36,611 nucleotides of DNA from contig LVBI01000002.1 of the NCBI GenBank assembly GCA_001603145.1, positions 1-36,611 on the forward strand, given 5' to 3'. The stretch comes from Spirochaetales bacterium Spiro_07 (GTDB taxonomy: Bacteria > Spirochaetota > Spirochaetia > Treponematales > Treponemataceae). Both the position numbers and the translations under genes were made by a program. Shown in pieces: positions 17,069-25,813 of this stretch. Below the pieces are notes generated by a model. The model was not told where the DNA came from, did no database searches, and worked only from the letters and a program-made list of their open reading frames with translations. Numbering within the stretch: the first letter of the stretch is position 1; every line of letters starts with the position of its first letter.

Positions 17069-17152
17069 TGGGCGTTGCGGGGTGTCCCCGCAGAAGGGGT
17101 AGCGAGCAACGAAGTGCGAGCGAGGGGAAGGCTTTCCCCTCCTCCTACTATA
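17069..17152. repeat. G+C-rich structured repeat between the unknown gene and rhuM
   Basis: In A+T-rich surroundings, a G+C-rich block holds GCGGGG-tgt-CCCCGC (17077-17091), GAGGGGAA...TTCCCCTC (about 17122-17141) and short GTTGC/GCAAC pairs. The three-base loop and the tract AGCGAG resemble the elements at 4705 and 35700. It has no coding potential of note. Confidence 0.65.
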
Positions 17153-17172
17153 ATAAAAGAGGAGCAAAACAA

Positions 17173-18192
17173 ATGCCAAACGAACTTGTAAAACAAATAT
17201 CATACGTTCTCTATAAAGCAGATGAAGAAGATGTAAAAGTAAATGCACTCCTTAAGGATGAATCTATCTGGCTTACACAGAAATCTATGGCAGAATTGTT
17301 TGATGTAAATGTTCCTGCGGTTTCAAAACATCTTAAGAATATTTTTGAAGAAGGCGAGCTTGATGAAGAAGTGGTTGTTTCCAAAATGGAAATAACCACT
17401 AAGCATGGTGCAATAGAAGGTAAAACTCAGACTGTTCTTACAAATTTTTATAATCTCGATGCCATTATCTCTGTTGGTTATAGAGTAAATTCTGCAAAAG
17501 CTACGAAGTTTCGTATCTGGGCTACAAATGTATTAAAGGAATACATCAAAAAAGGCTTTGTGCTGGATGATGATCGGTTAAAGCAGGGCGAAAATGTTTT
17601 TGGTAAGGATTATTTCCGTGAACTTTTGGAAAGAGTTCGCTCAATCCGTGCTAGTGAACGCAGAATCTGGCAGCAGATTACAGATATTTTTGCGGAATGT
17701 TCCATTGATTATGATAAAAACTCTGAAATTACAAAACAGTTTTATGCGACTGTTCAGAATAAGTTTCATTTTGCAATTACAGGGCAGACTGCAGCAGAAA
17801 TCGTTTATGACAAGGCTGACCACAAAAAAGAGCACATGGGGTTAACTACATGGAAAAATTCTCCTGATGGGCGCATTTTGAAATCTGATGTGAATATTGC
17901 AAAAAACTATCTTTCTGAAAAGCAGATTCGGCAGCTGGAAAGAGCTGTGAGCGGTTATTTTGATTACATAGAAGATTTGATAGAACGAGAGATTCCTTTT
18001 AATATGGAACAGTTTGCGGCAAGTGTAAATGAATTTCTTGAATTCCGAAAGTACGATATTCTTGAAGGAAATGGAAGGATTTCAAGAAACAAAGCTGATG
18101 AAAAAGCCTTTAGTGAATATGAAATTTTTAATAAGACTCAGAAGATAGATTCTGATTTTGATAAAATGATTAGAAAACTGGAAAAGAAATAG
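17173..18192 (+). CDS. RhuM family protein
   Basis: A 339-residue member of the RhuM (virulence RhuM) family. The N-terminal half carries the family core SIWLTQKSMAELFDVNVPAVSKHLKNIFEEGEL, a helix-turn-helix-like segment, then VLTNFYNLDAIISVGYRVNSAKATKFRIWATNVLKEYIKKGFVLDDDRLKQG. Such genes are common inside type I restriction loci and on phages; their molecular activity has not been defined. The ATG has a GAGGAG site. The sequence around its start, GAGCAnAACAAATGCCAAAC, is almost the same as that at hsdM, suggesting that rhuM entered by recombination at the hsdM start. Confidence 0.88.
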   Translation: MPNELVKQISYVLYKADEEDVKVNALLKDESIWLTQKSMAELFDVNVPAVSKHLKNIFEEGELDEEVVVSKMEITTKHGAIEGKTQTVLTNFYNLDAIISVGYRVNSAKATKFRIWATNVLKEYIKKGFVLDDDRLKQGENVFGKDYFRELLERVRSIRASERRIWQQITDIFAECSIDYDKNSEITKQFYATVQNKFHFAITGQTAAEIVYDKADHKKEHMGLTTWKNSPDGRILKSDVNIAKNYLSEKQIRQLERAVSGYFDYIEDLIEREIPFNMEQFAASVNEFLEFRKYDILEGNGRISRNKADEKAFSEYEIFNKTQKIDSDFDKMIRKLEKK

Positions 18193-18202
18193 GAAGTTAT
18201 TC

Positions 18203-18260
18203 CAAAACGCCAAAATGACGCTTTGGTGGCGTTTAGGATGTCGCTTTGGCGAATTGAGGA
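18203..18260. repeat. Small inverted and direct repeats between rhuM and hsdM
   Basis: AAACGCCA (from 18203) pairs with TGGCGTTT (ends 18236). TGACGCTTTGG and TGTCGCTTTGG are partial direct repeats in the same stretch. No gene is visible here. Confidence 0.45.
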
Positions 18261-18279
18261 TAATATAGGAGCAGAACAA

Positions 18280-19753
18280 ATGCCAAACATTGGTGGAATT
18301 GTAAAAACATTGCAGAATATAATGCGTAAGGACCAGGGAGTTTCTGGTGACGCACAGAGAATAGAGCAACTGGGCTGGATGATTACGCTTAAAATCATTG
18401 ATGATAAGGAAGCGGAAATGGAGCTTATCAGCGATGATTATGTTTCTGTGATTCCGGGCGAGCTGCAGTGGAGAAACTGGGCGGCAGACAGTGAAGGCAT
18501 GTGCGAGTTTGCATAGCAAACTCGTAACGAGAAATGCAAAGCATTTCTCGCGAGATGTGCTTAAGGATTTTGTTGACAATAAGCTTTTTCCCGGCTTGCA
18601 GAATCTGGATGTTTCTACGGGCAACAAGCGGGCTGTTTTGATTCGTGATATTTTTGCAGGTACCAACAACTATATGAAAAACGGAACTATAATCCGCCAG
18701 GTTGTGAACAAGCTTAATGAAATTGATTTTAATGCCAGCGAAGACCGCCACATGTTCGGCGATATTTACGAAGGCCTTTTGCGTGATTTGCAGAGTGCCG
18801 GTAACTACGGAGAGTTTTATACTCCGCGCGCTGTTACAGAAATTATGACCGAGATTATTAATCCGCGTCTTGGCGAAAAGGTGCTGGACCCGGCTTGTGG
18901 TACCGGTGGCTTTTTGACAAGCGCAATTGAAAATATCAGAAAGCAGGATGTTCATTCTGTTGAAGATTTGAAGGTTCTTGAAGAAACGATTCGCGGACAG
19001 GAGCTTAAACCGCTTCCTTTTATGCTTTGTGTTACAAACCTTATTCTGCATGATATTGAAGTTCCGAATGTGATGAATATGGACAGCCTGAACCGCGAGT
19101 ATACAAGCATTGGCGCAAAAGAACGCGTTGATGTTATTCTTGCTAATCCACCTTTTGGTGCCAGCGTTTCTGATGGTGTTGAAACAAATTATCCTGCTGC
19201 ATTCAGAACTACAGAAAGCGCAGATTTATTCTTGCTCTTGATGATTCGCTACCTGCGTGATGGTGGCCGAGCAGCGATTGTTTTACCTGACGGTTCTTTG
19301 ACTGGCGACGGTGTAAAGCAGAGAATCCGCGAAGAGTTTTTGACTCAGTGTAATGTGCATACAATTGTGCGTTTGCCAAACTCTGTTTTCCAGCCTTATG
19401 CCAGTGTTGATACAAATCTCCTGTTTTTTACAAAAGGTGAGCCTACTAAAGAAATCTGGTACTGGGAACACAAGTTACCGGAAGGTCAGAAATCTTATTC
19501 AAAAACAAAGCCAATTCAAAAGAGTGAGTTTTCTTCTCTTAAAGAATGGTGGGACAAGCGAGTTGAAAACGAACAGGCATGGAAAGTCCCTGTAGAAAAG
19601 ATTGCAGAATGCGGATGGAATCTGGATATTAAGAATCCATTTGTGAAGGAAGAGGAAGTTACTCATACTACCGCAGAACTGCTTGAGTTGCTCCACCAGT
19701 CATTTAACAAAAGTGAATCTCTTCTTGACGAACTTAAAAAAGAGATTTGCTGA
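18280..19753 (+). pseudogene. hsdM: Type I DNA methyltransferase subunit, interrupted by a palindromic element
   Basis: The first part (ATG 18280 after AGGAG; MPNIGGIVKTLQNIMRK...) encodes the HsdM N-terminal helical domain and reaches NWAADSEGM. Then a TAG stop at 18514-18516 and a frame change of +1 intervene. The second part resumes at RDVLKDFVDNKLFPGLQ (from 18551) and carries the complete catalytic domain, with SAM motif DPACGTGGF, the NYGEFYTPRAV motif and the catalytic NPPF. The break coincides exactly with a 47-base double hairpin, and removing about 46-49 bases would restore one frame. The second part could only be made from a new start such as GTG 18491 without a ribosome binding site. 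The gene is most likely inactive unless the two parts are made separately and associate. Confidence 0.82.
18504..18550. repeat. Double-hairpin palindromic element inserted in hsdM
   Basis: CGAGTTTGC-ata-GCAAACTCG (18504-18524) is followed after TAA by CGAGAAATGC-aaa-GCATTTCTCG (18528-18550). Both stems are perfect with three-base loops, the same architecture as the repeats at 4705-4876. The element brings the TAG stop and the frameshift. Confidence 0.85.
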
Positions 19754-19842
19754 CAGCATCTTCAGGCAATTGCAATGCAGATGCCGAAATAAATTCGGTA
19801 TGACATGATGTGCGTGTAGTACTGACGTGTGCAAAGTTTGCC
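19754..19842. repeat. Convergent intergenic region with a short palindrome
   Basis: The two flanking genes converge here. GCCGAA (about 19782) pairs with TTCGGT around ATAAA, followed by ATGACATGATG. This resembles the right half of the dispersed repeat at 23832-23858 (GTTCGGAATGACGG). It may end transcription, although no clear T-run follows. Confidence 0.4.
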
Positions 19843-21003
19843 TCAGTCTTTCAATGCCTGCGCCAAATCTGCAATCAAGTCATCGGCGTTTTCTATGCCG
19901 ACGGAAAGACGCAGGGTTTCGGGGGTTATTCCGTTTTTGAGCCGCAACTCTTCTGGCACGTCTGCGTGAGTCTGCGTGGTGGGGTAGGTGATTAGCGTTT
20001 CTACACCGCCGAGACTTTCGGCGTATTTTATGAGGCGCACCTTTTCAAGAACAGACAAAGCTTTTTCAACCGTGTTGAGCCGGAATGTGACCATCGCGCC
20101 GAAACCGCGGCTCTGCTTTTTCATCACTTTATGGCCGGGGTGTTCGCTCAAGCCGGGGTAAATCACTTTGGTGACGCACTTCTGCGTCTTGAGCCACTCA
20201 ACGATTTTTGCGGCATTTTCTTGCGCTTTTTCCATGCGCACGGCGAGCGTTTTTATGCCGCGGAGGACGAGCCAGCTGTCAAATGGCGGCAGCCCCGAAC
20301 CGGTGGTTTTTATCAAGAAGCGGAGCTTTTCTTTTAAAGCTTCATCTTTTACGATGATGAAACCCGCAAGCGTGTCGTTGTGACCGGCTAAGAATTTTGT
20401 GCCGCTGTGAACAACGACGTCCGCGCCCAAATCAAGCGGCGTCTGAAAATACGGCGACATAAACGTGTTGTCTACAATCAAAAGCAAATTGTGGCGGTGC
20501 GCTATTTCGGCCATAGCCTGAATGTCAGTTACGTTCATCATCGGGTTTGTCGGCGTTTCGATGTAGATGGCCTTCGTTTCGGGCTTTATCAACGCTTCAA
20601 CGTCGTCATTTGCGCAGTTTGCGCGCGTAAAGTTTATTCCATTTTTTATAGAAACATTGTCGAACAGGCGTATCGTGCCGCCATACAAATCTGAATCTAC
20701 GATGAGATGGTCGCCCGGTTTAAAAATTTCCATCAAAAGCGCAATCGCCGCCATTCCGCTGCTCAATGCAACCGCATCAGTGCCGTGCTCAAGTGCGCAG
20801 ATAATCTTTTCAAGCTGTTCGCGTGTTGGGTTTTGCAGGCGCGAATAATCAAAGCCGGTGCTTTTGCCCACGCCGGGGTGCGCATAAGTTGCGGTCTGAT
20901 AAATCGGAAAGCTTATCGCGCCGTAGTGAAGGCAAGCTGCCGCCTCATCTAATTTTTCAGTTTTTTCAAGATGAAGACATTTTGTTTCAATTGACAATGG
21001 CAT
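19843..21003 (-). CDS. Cys/Met metabolism PLP enzyme (cystathionine gamma-synthase/lyase family)
   Basis: The ATG at 21003 is chosen because GAGGTG lies eight bases before it; the GTG at 21012 overlaps that site. The 386-residue enzyme belongs to the transsulfuration PLP family: FDYSRLQNPTREQLE, SSGMAAIALL, DSDLYGGT, PTNPMMNV, the PLP-lysine motif VVHSGTKFLAGHND, and AESLGGVETLITYP. Length fits cystathionine gamma-synthase or gamma-lyase better than O-acetylhomoserine sulfhydrylase (about 425), but close relatives also use sulfide or methanethiol with acyl-homoserine. It lies about 80 bases downstream of the NifX-like gene on the same strand, so it may be the last gene of the nifB operon. In that setting it would assimilate sulfur released by the nitrogenase-like enzyme; this is inference. 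Confidence 0.87.
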   Translation of the reverse strand: MPLSIETKCLHLEKTEKLDEAAACLHYGAISFPIYQTATYAHPGVGKSTGFDYSRLQNPTREQLEKIICALEHGTDAVALSSGMAAIALLMEIFKPGDHLIVDSDLYGGTIRLFDNVSIKNGINFTRANCANDDVEALIKPETKAIYIETPTNPMMNVTDIQAMAEIAHRHNLLLIVDNTFMSPYFQTPLDLGADVVVHSGTKFLAGHNDTLAGFIIVKDEALKEKLRFLIKTTGSGLPPFDSWLVLRGIKTLAVRMEKAQENAAKIVEWLKTQKCVTKVIYPGLSEHPGHKVMKKQSRGFGAMVTFRLNTVEKALSVLEKVRLIKYAESLGGVETLITYPTTQTHADVPEELRLKNGITPETLRLSVGIENADDLIADLAQALKD

Positions 21004-21040
21004 TGAAAACACCTCAATTTTCTGTCAGGGGCTGACCTAA

Positions 21041-21077
21041 AAGTATTGTCATGCTGAAGGCTAACAAGCTCAGAATG
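21041..21077. repeat. Dispersed repeat, copy downstream of the nif-like operon
   Basis: AAGTATTGTCATGCTGAA (21041-21058) is identical to 23771-23788. It continues into a loose inverted repeat that ends TCAGAATGAT. Together the two copies flank the four-gene nifB-nifX-nifH-nifX block in the same orientation. Confidence 0.68.
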
Positions 21078-21081
21078 ATAA

Positions 21082-21537
21082 TTATTCAAATTTTGTGTAA
21101 TAAGCCGCAAGTTTTTCGAGTGCTTCCTTTACGGGAAGTTCCACATCGAAGCAGCTTATTGCACTGCGTTCAAACTGGCGGCGCATATTTCCGCCAATTT
21201 GCGCGGCAACAATTGCACGGCAGTCTAAGAATTTTTCTACGCGCGGCGAGATGTTGCCTCTGCCGCCGCAGCAACCGCCGCCGCCGTGGCAGTTTGCACA
21301 ACGTCCGCCGTCTCCGCTTCCGCAGCCACCTGAAAAGCTGTCTGCGCCAGTTCCGCAAGGCTGCGCTGCTGAAGCTTCTACCGAAGTTTCAGCTGGAACG
21401 CTTCGCGCTTCTTTCTGCACAAAGACTTTTGTGCCGCCTTGCTCTTCAAGCTCGAAAATCAGAAGAGAATCAGCCTTGCCGAAGTGCAAATCTACGTTTT
21501 CGCCGTCAGAAGTTGCGACGGCTATTTTTACGCTCAT
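21082..21537 (-). CDS. NifX-domain protein with a Cys/Gly-rich metal-binding-like insertion
   Basis: A 151-residue protein of the dinitrogenase iron-molybdenum cofactor family (NifX/NafY/NifB C-terminal domain). The start VKIAVATSDGENVDLHFGKAD and the end DCRAIVAAQIGGNMRRQFE match the fold, whose members carry NifB-derived Fe-S clusters to apo-enzyme. In between, residues 61-94 form an insertion with six cysteines (61, 72, 80, 83, 89, 90) and His84, almost all the rest Gly, Ser or Ala. This could bind a metal or cluster; it is absent from the paralogue at 22454. The gene lies 14 bases after nifH, with a GGAGAA site, so it is in the same operon. Confidence 0.82.
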   Translation of the reverse strand: MSVKIAVATSDGENVDLHFGKADSLLIFELEEQGGTKVFVQKEARSVPAETSVEASAAQPCGTGADSFSGGCGSGDGGRCANCHGGGGCCGGRGNISPRVEKFLDCRAIVAAQIGGNMRRQFERSAISCFDVELPVKEALEKLAAYYTKFE

Positions 21538-21551
21538 GTTTTCTCCAGCAA

Positions 21552-22442
<891 letters not shown>

Positions 22443-22453
22443 AACCTTCCAAT

Positions 22454-22822
22454 TTAGTTGAACAAACCTTGAATACGGTTGTATTTCCATACTTTCAAAA
22501 TCGCATCGTCTGCGCTGCCAGGAAGTTCCATTCCGGTTATTCCTTTTGCGGCAAGCACAGCGCCTGCGCCTCTGCCGATTCTTGCCGCCACAACGTAACG
22601 GCAGTCTGTGAGCCGCATTACGCTTTCTTCCATTTTGGCATTATCATGGCTTCCGCCTAAACACGCCGGTTCTGTCTGCCGTTCTTCAAGCAAGTCGTAG
22701 CCTGTTTCATCATCAATCTGATAAATGAAAAACTTGTCTGCTTTTCCGTAATGCAGGTTGACGCTTTCGCCGTCTGTGCTTGCAATTGCAACCTTATATA
22801 TAGAAGATTTTGCATCAGCCAT
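22454..22822 (-). CDS. NifX-domain protein (iron-molybdenum cofactor carrier family)
   Basis: A 122-residue single-domain protein. VAIASTDGESVNLHYGKADKFFIYQI and DCRYVVAARIGRGAGAVLAAKGITGMEL are typical of the NifX/NafY/NifB-C-terminal family, which bind NifB-co or related clusters. It also has the motif ACLGGSHDN after the first half. Its ATG overlaps the end of the nifB-like gene by eight bases (ATGGCTGA), so the two are translationally coupled. In many organisms the same domain is fused to NifB; here it is a separate chain. Confidence 0.83.
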   Translation of the reverse strand: MADAKSSIYKVAIASTDGESVNLHYGKADKFFIYQIDDETGYDLLEERQTEPACLGGSHDNAKMEESVMRLTDCRYVVAARIGRGAGAVLAAKGITGMELPGSADDAILKVWKYNRIQGLFN

Positions 22823-23699
22823 GTGAAAAATTCTCCTTTACGCTGCCAGCCGCAAGACCGAAGTTTGCATACAACGCTTTTGAAAATTCCGTGCGTCCCG
22901 GAATGCCTACGGCGTCTGCGCGGCAACGGTTGCAATGCAAGAAAAGCTCGATATATTTTCCGGCTGCATTTCTTGCTTCGTGAATCTGCTCACAAGTCGG
23001 CGCGGGTTCGTCTGCAAGCTTTGCCGTCGGAATAAGCGGAATAATGTTGTACTTTTTCGCGCCTGCCGCCGCAACAGCTTTTGCTATTTCAGCGATATGC
23101 GCACCGTTTATACGCGGCACAAGCACCGTGTTCACTTTCACGGTTATTCCCGCTTGCGAGATTTTTCTAATTCCTTCAAGCTGGTTCGCTATCAGAATCT
23201 TTGCGCCTTCAACGCCTTCAATTTTCTTTCCGTGGAAAATCACATACTCGTTGAGCTGCGCTTCAATTGCCGGGTCAACGGCGTTAACCGTAACGGTGAG
23301 CGTGTCTATGCCGGCTGCAATTACCTCGTTAGCGCGTTCTGCAAGCAGCAGCCCGTTTGTGCTCATGCACTTTATAAGATGCGGAAACTCTTGCCCGATC
23401 AGCTCGAAAGTTTTCAGCGCATTGTTGCTTGCAAGAGTGTCGCCCGGCCCCGCAATGCCGGCAACGCGGATTTCAGGGCTGATTTCAAGTGCTTTCTTGA
23501 TAAGCGGAATTGTTTCTTCTGGCTCAAGAACGCGCGAAGTTACGCCCGGACGGTTTTCTGTGTCGTTCAAGCTGCGCTCGCAGAAGCGGCACGCAATGTT
23601 GCAGCCCGGGCACACCGGCAGGTGTATACGTCCAGAAACTGCCTTGCCGCTTCCGAAGCACGGATGATTGTTTGATATTTCAGAAAAGCTCTTCGCCAT
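22815..23699 (-). CDS. nifB: NifB-like radical SAM cluster-assembly protein
   Basis: A 294-residue radical SAM protein of the NifB type. HPC (residues 12-14), the SAM-cluster motif C33-NIA-C37-RF-C40, the conserved NRPGVTS segment (49-55) and the C-terminal CNRCRADAVG are all NifB hallmarks. NifB fuses two [4Fe-4S] units and inserts carbide to make NifB-co, the precursor of nitrogenase-type cofactors. This is the short form without a fused NifX domain. Its presence argues that the alpha/beta complex uses a NifB-derived cluster, unlike protochlorophyllide or chlorin-type reductases, which lack such a need. It is the first gene of the operon, starts with a GGAG site, and its promoter region carries the shared 19-bp operator. 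Confidence 0.92.
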   Translation of the reverse strand: MAKSFSEISNNHPCFGSGKAVSGRIHLPVCPGCNIACRFCERSLNDTENRPGVTSRVLEPEETIPLIKKALEISPEIRVAGIAGPGDTLASNNALKTFELIGQEFPHLIKCMSTNGLLLAERANEVIAAGIDTLTVTVNAVDPAIEAQLNEYVIFHGKKIEGVEGAKILIANQLEGIRKISQAGITVKVNTVLVPRINGAHIAEIAKAVAAAGAKKYNIIPLIPTAKLADEPAPTCEQIHEARNAAGKYIELFLHCNRCRADAVGIPGRTEFSKALYANFGLAAGSVKENFSHG

Positions 23700-23721
23700 A
23701 AAAACTCCGTTCAGCCTATCA

Positions 23722-23740
23722 AGATACTAACTTAATAGGT
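23722..23740 (-). promoter_or_regulatory. 19-bp palindromic operator upstream of nifB
   Basis: On the minus strand, ACCTAT-TAAGTTA-GTATCT. A possible promoter lies just upstream, TAGACA (23769-23764), 18 bases, TATTTA (23745-23740), which would put the operator at the transcription start, as in the other copies. The promoter call is weak; the operator match is good. Confidence 0.65.
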
Positions 23741-23770
23741 AAATAGCTTAAAAAATTTGGGATTGTCTAC

Positions 23771-23858
23771 AAGTATTGTCATGCTGAATTTATTAGCCTT
23801 CGGCGGCTTTCAGCTCAGCACCTGCATAGAGATTCCGAACCAAGTTCGGAATGACGGT
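23771..23858. repeat. Dispersed palindromic repeat upstream of nifB
   Basis: It begins with AAGTATTGTCATGCTGAA (also at 21041), contains AGCC-ttcggc-GGCT and nested TGCTGAA / TTCAG...CAGCA arms, and ends with a perfect ATTCCGAAC-caa-GTTCGGAAT hairpin (23832-23852) and ATGACGG. It fills the gap between cysK and the nifB promoter. No coding potential is seen. Confidence 0.72.
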
Positions 23859-23894
23859 ATTGCAAAAGCTTAATAGACAGTCCCATCCACTAAA

Positions 23895-24833
23895 TTAGTT
23901 GTCGCTGAAAAGCGGTGTGCTGAGGTAGCGGTCTCCAGAATCTGGCAGAAGCACTACAATAGTCTTGCCCTTGTTTTCAGGGCGTTCTGCAAGCACGCGT
24001 GCAGCTTTTAACGCTGCGCCCGAAGAAATGCCCACGAGGATTCCTTCGCTTCTTGCAAATGTGCGCCCTTCTGTAAAAGCATCATCGTTTTCAACAGTGA
24101 TGATTTCATCGTAAATCTTTGTGTTCAAAACATCTGGAATGAAGCCTGCTCCGATGCCCTGAATTTTGTGCGGGCCAGCTTCGCCTTTTGAAAGAACCGG
24201 GCTTGTGGCTGGTTCAACTGCAACAATCTTTACGTTCGGGTTCTGCGATTTAAGATATTCGCCAACGCCTGTCAATGTTCCGCCTGTGCCGACACCGGCT
24301 ACGAAAATATCAACTTTTCCGTCTGTCTGTTTCCAGATTTCTGGACCGGTTGTCTTTTTATGAATTGCCGGGTTTGCAGGGTTTACAAACTGACCAAGAA
24401 TGATGCTTCCCGGTGTGCTCTTCTGAAGTTCTTCAGCCTTGGCGATTGCACCTTTCATTCCTTTTGCGCCTTCTGTCAAGACAAGCTCTGCGCCATAAGC
24501 CTTGAGAAGGTTACGGCGCTCAACGCTCATCGTTTCTGGCAATGTAAGCACAGCCTTGTAGCCTTTTGCAGCAGCTACTGAAGCAAGGCCGATGCCGGTG
24601 TTGCCCGATGTCGGTTCGATGATTGTTGCGCCTGGCTTCAAAAGCCCCTTCTGCTCTGCGTCTTCAATCATTGCAAGCGCGATGCGGTCTTTCACGCTTC
24701 CGGCCGGATTCAAATATTCAAGCTTTGCAAGAATTTTTGCGTTCTTGATGCCAGCTTTGTTAGAATAGCCGTTCAACTGCAAGAGCGGCGTATTTCCGAT
24801 TAATTCCAATGCATTCTGTTTAATATCACTCAT
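23895..24833 (-). CDS. cysK: Cysteine synthase (O-acetylserine sulfhydrylase)
   Basis: A 312-residue PLP enzyme that makes cysteine from O-acetylserine and sulfide in the cytoplasm. [11 protein letters not shown], the PLP lysine K48 in [20 protein letters not shown], the phosphate loop [12 protein letters not shown] and GISSGAAL are all as in CysK. Length is normal. A GGAGGAAG site precedes the ATG. The promoter has two copies of the 19-bp operator shared with the nif-like and importer genes, which ties these to cysteine or sulfur status. Confidence 0.95.
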   Translation of the reverse strand: MSDIKQNALELIGNTPLLQLNGYSNKAGIKNAKILAKLEYLNPAGSVKDRIALAMIEDAEQKGLLKPGATIIEPTSGNTGIGLASVAAAKGYKAVLTLPETMSVERRNLLKAYGAELVLTEGAKGMKGAIAKAEELQKSTPGSIILGQFVNPANPAIHKKTTGPEIWKQTDGKVDIFVAGVGTGGTLTGVGEYLKSQNPNVKIVAVEPATSPVLSKGEAGPHKIQGIGAGFIPDVLNTKIYDEIITVENDDAFTEGRTFARSEGILVGISSGAALKAARVLAERPENKGKTIVVLLPDSGDRYLSTPLFSDN

Positions 24834-24853
24834 GGTCTTCCTCCAAAAATATT

Positions 24854-24916
24854 ACCTAGTGTCTTAATAGGTTACGCATATACATATATCTTGAATAACC
24901 TACTTTGTCAATAGGT
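24854..24916 (-). promoter_or_regulatory. cysK promoter with two 19-bp operators
   Basis: On the minus strand a -35 TTGACA (24911-24906) and -10 TATATG (24888-24883) are separated by 17 bases. Operator B (24898-24916, ACCTAT-TGACAAA-GTAGGT) covers the -35 box. Operator A (24854-24872, ACCTAT-TAAGACA-CTAGGT) lies just after the expected start of transcription. Their centres are 44 bases apart, about four helical turns, so proteins on both would face the same side. This arrangement points to repression. Confidence 0.75.
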
Positions 24917-24994
24917 TTTCAAATATTTTATGAATTTTTTGTGTTTTCTGAAATTTTCAATTATGATATACTCTCAAAAACAAAGGAAGTTGAT

Positions 24995-25813
24995 ATGCGT
25001 CTGATTTTTATTCGCCACGGCGACCCCGACTATAAAAATGATAATCTAACTGAAAAGGGCAAGCGTGAAGTTGCGCTTTTAACAAAACGCGTCTGCTCAT
25101 GGAAAAACATTACGCAGTTTTACCAGTCGCCGCTTGGAAGGGCAAAAGCCACAGCCGCGCCGTCTTTGTCTGCGCTTGGGCGCGAAGCGGTTACGTGCAG
25201 CTGGCTAAGGGAATTCGACTACAAGGTGCACATGACGAAAAACTACCCAGATAAAGCGCGCGTTGGAAAAGACGTGATGTGCTGGGATTTTCTGCCAGAA
25301 TTTTTTATGTCTGACAAGAAGTTTTTTGACAAAGACGCATGGGCTGATTCAAAGCTTATGAAAACAGGCAAAATCAAGCAATATTATAAGCAGCTTTGCG
25401 ACGGCATAGACGGTGTGCTTTCGGAATACGGTTACACGCGCAACAAAAAAGGCTTTTATGATGTTGCAAAGCCTGTGCCGAACCGCAATTGGAGCGAGCC
25501 TGTTGATGGCTATCATCTGAAATCTGTGAAAGATGATTACCCCGAAGAGCCGACGCTCGTGTTCTTCTGTCACCTCGGCGCAATGTTCGCAGTTATTGCG
25601 CACCTTGTCGGCTTGTCTCCGATGCAGCTTTGGCAAGGCTTTTTTGTTGCGCCCACTTCGGTTACAGTCTTGAACAGCGAGGAACGGCTTGAAGGGCAGG
25701 CGTGGTTCCGCGTTGAAAGGCTCGGCGACACAAACCATCTGACGAACGGTGGCGAGCGCATAAGCTCAAGCGGCTATTTTGCAGATGTTTTGGACGAAGC
25801 AGTTTCACATTGA
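24995..25813 (+). CDS. Histidine phosphatase (phosphoglycerate mutase-like) family protein
   Basis: The ATG at 24995 follows AGGAAG and starts MRLIFIRHGDPDY, where the RHG motif holds the phosphate-accepting histidine; the frame open from 24905 has no such support. The protein has 272 residues. TEKGKREVALL and QSPLGRAKATAAP follow the family pattern, and the second histidine is likely in VFFCHLGAMFAV. Members act on sugar phosphates, nucleotides or other phosphoesters; the substrate is not evident. It is divergent from cysK across the operator region. Its stop codon lies in the first unit of the 97-bp array. Confidence 0.85.
   Translation: MRLIFIRHGDPDYKNDNLTEKGKREVALLTKRVCSWKNITQFYQSPLGRAKATAAPSLSALGREAVTCSWLREFDYKVHMTKNYPDKARVGKDVMCWDFLPEFFMSDKKFFDKDAWADSKLMKTGKIKQYYKQLCDGIDGVLSEYGYTRNKKGFYDVAKPVPNRNWSEPVDGYHLKSVKDDYPEEPTLVFFCHLGAMFAVIAHLVGLSPMQLWQGFFVAPTSVTVLNSEERLEGQAWFRVERLGDTNHLTNGGERISSSGYFADVLDEAVSH

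Noticed and set aside
18428-19051. 207-codon minus-strand frame opposite hsdM
   Set aside because: It overlaps the conserved methyltransferase motifs on the plus strand and has no recognisable domain.
24834-24994. T-box or SAM riboswitch before cysK
   Set aside because: The leader is only about 45 bases from the expected start to the ATG, too short for either; the palindromes look like protein-binding sites.
24905-24994. N-terminal extension of the histidine phosphatase
   Set aside because: The extra residues precede the conserved start MRLIFIRHG, and a ribosome binding site lies just before the ATG at 24995; the extension would also read through the operator region.
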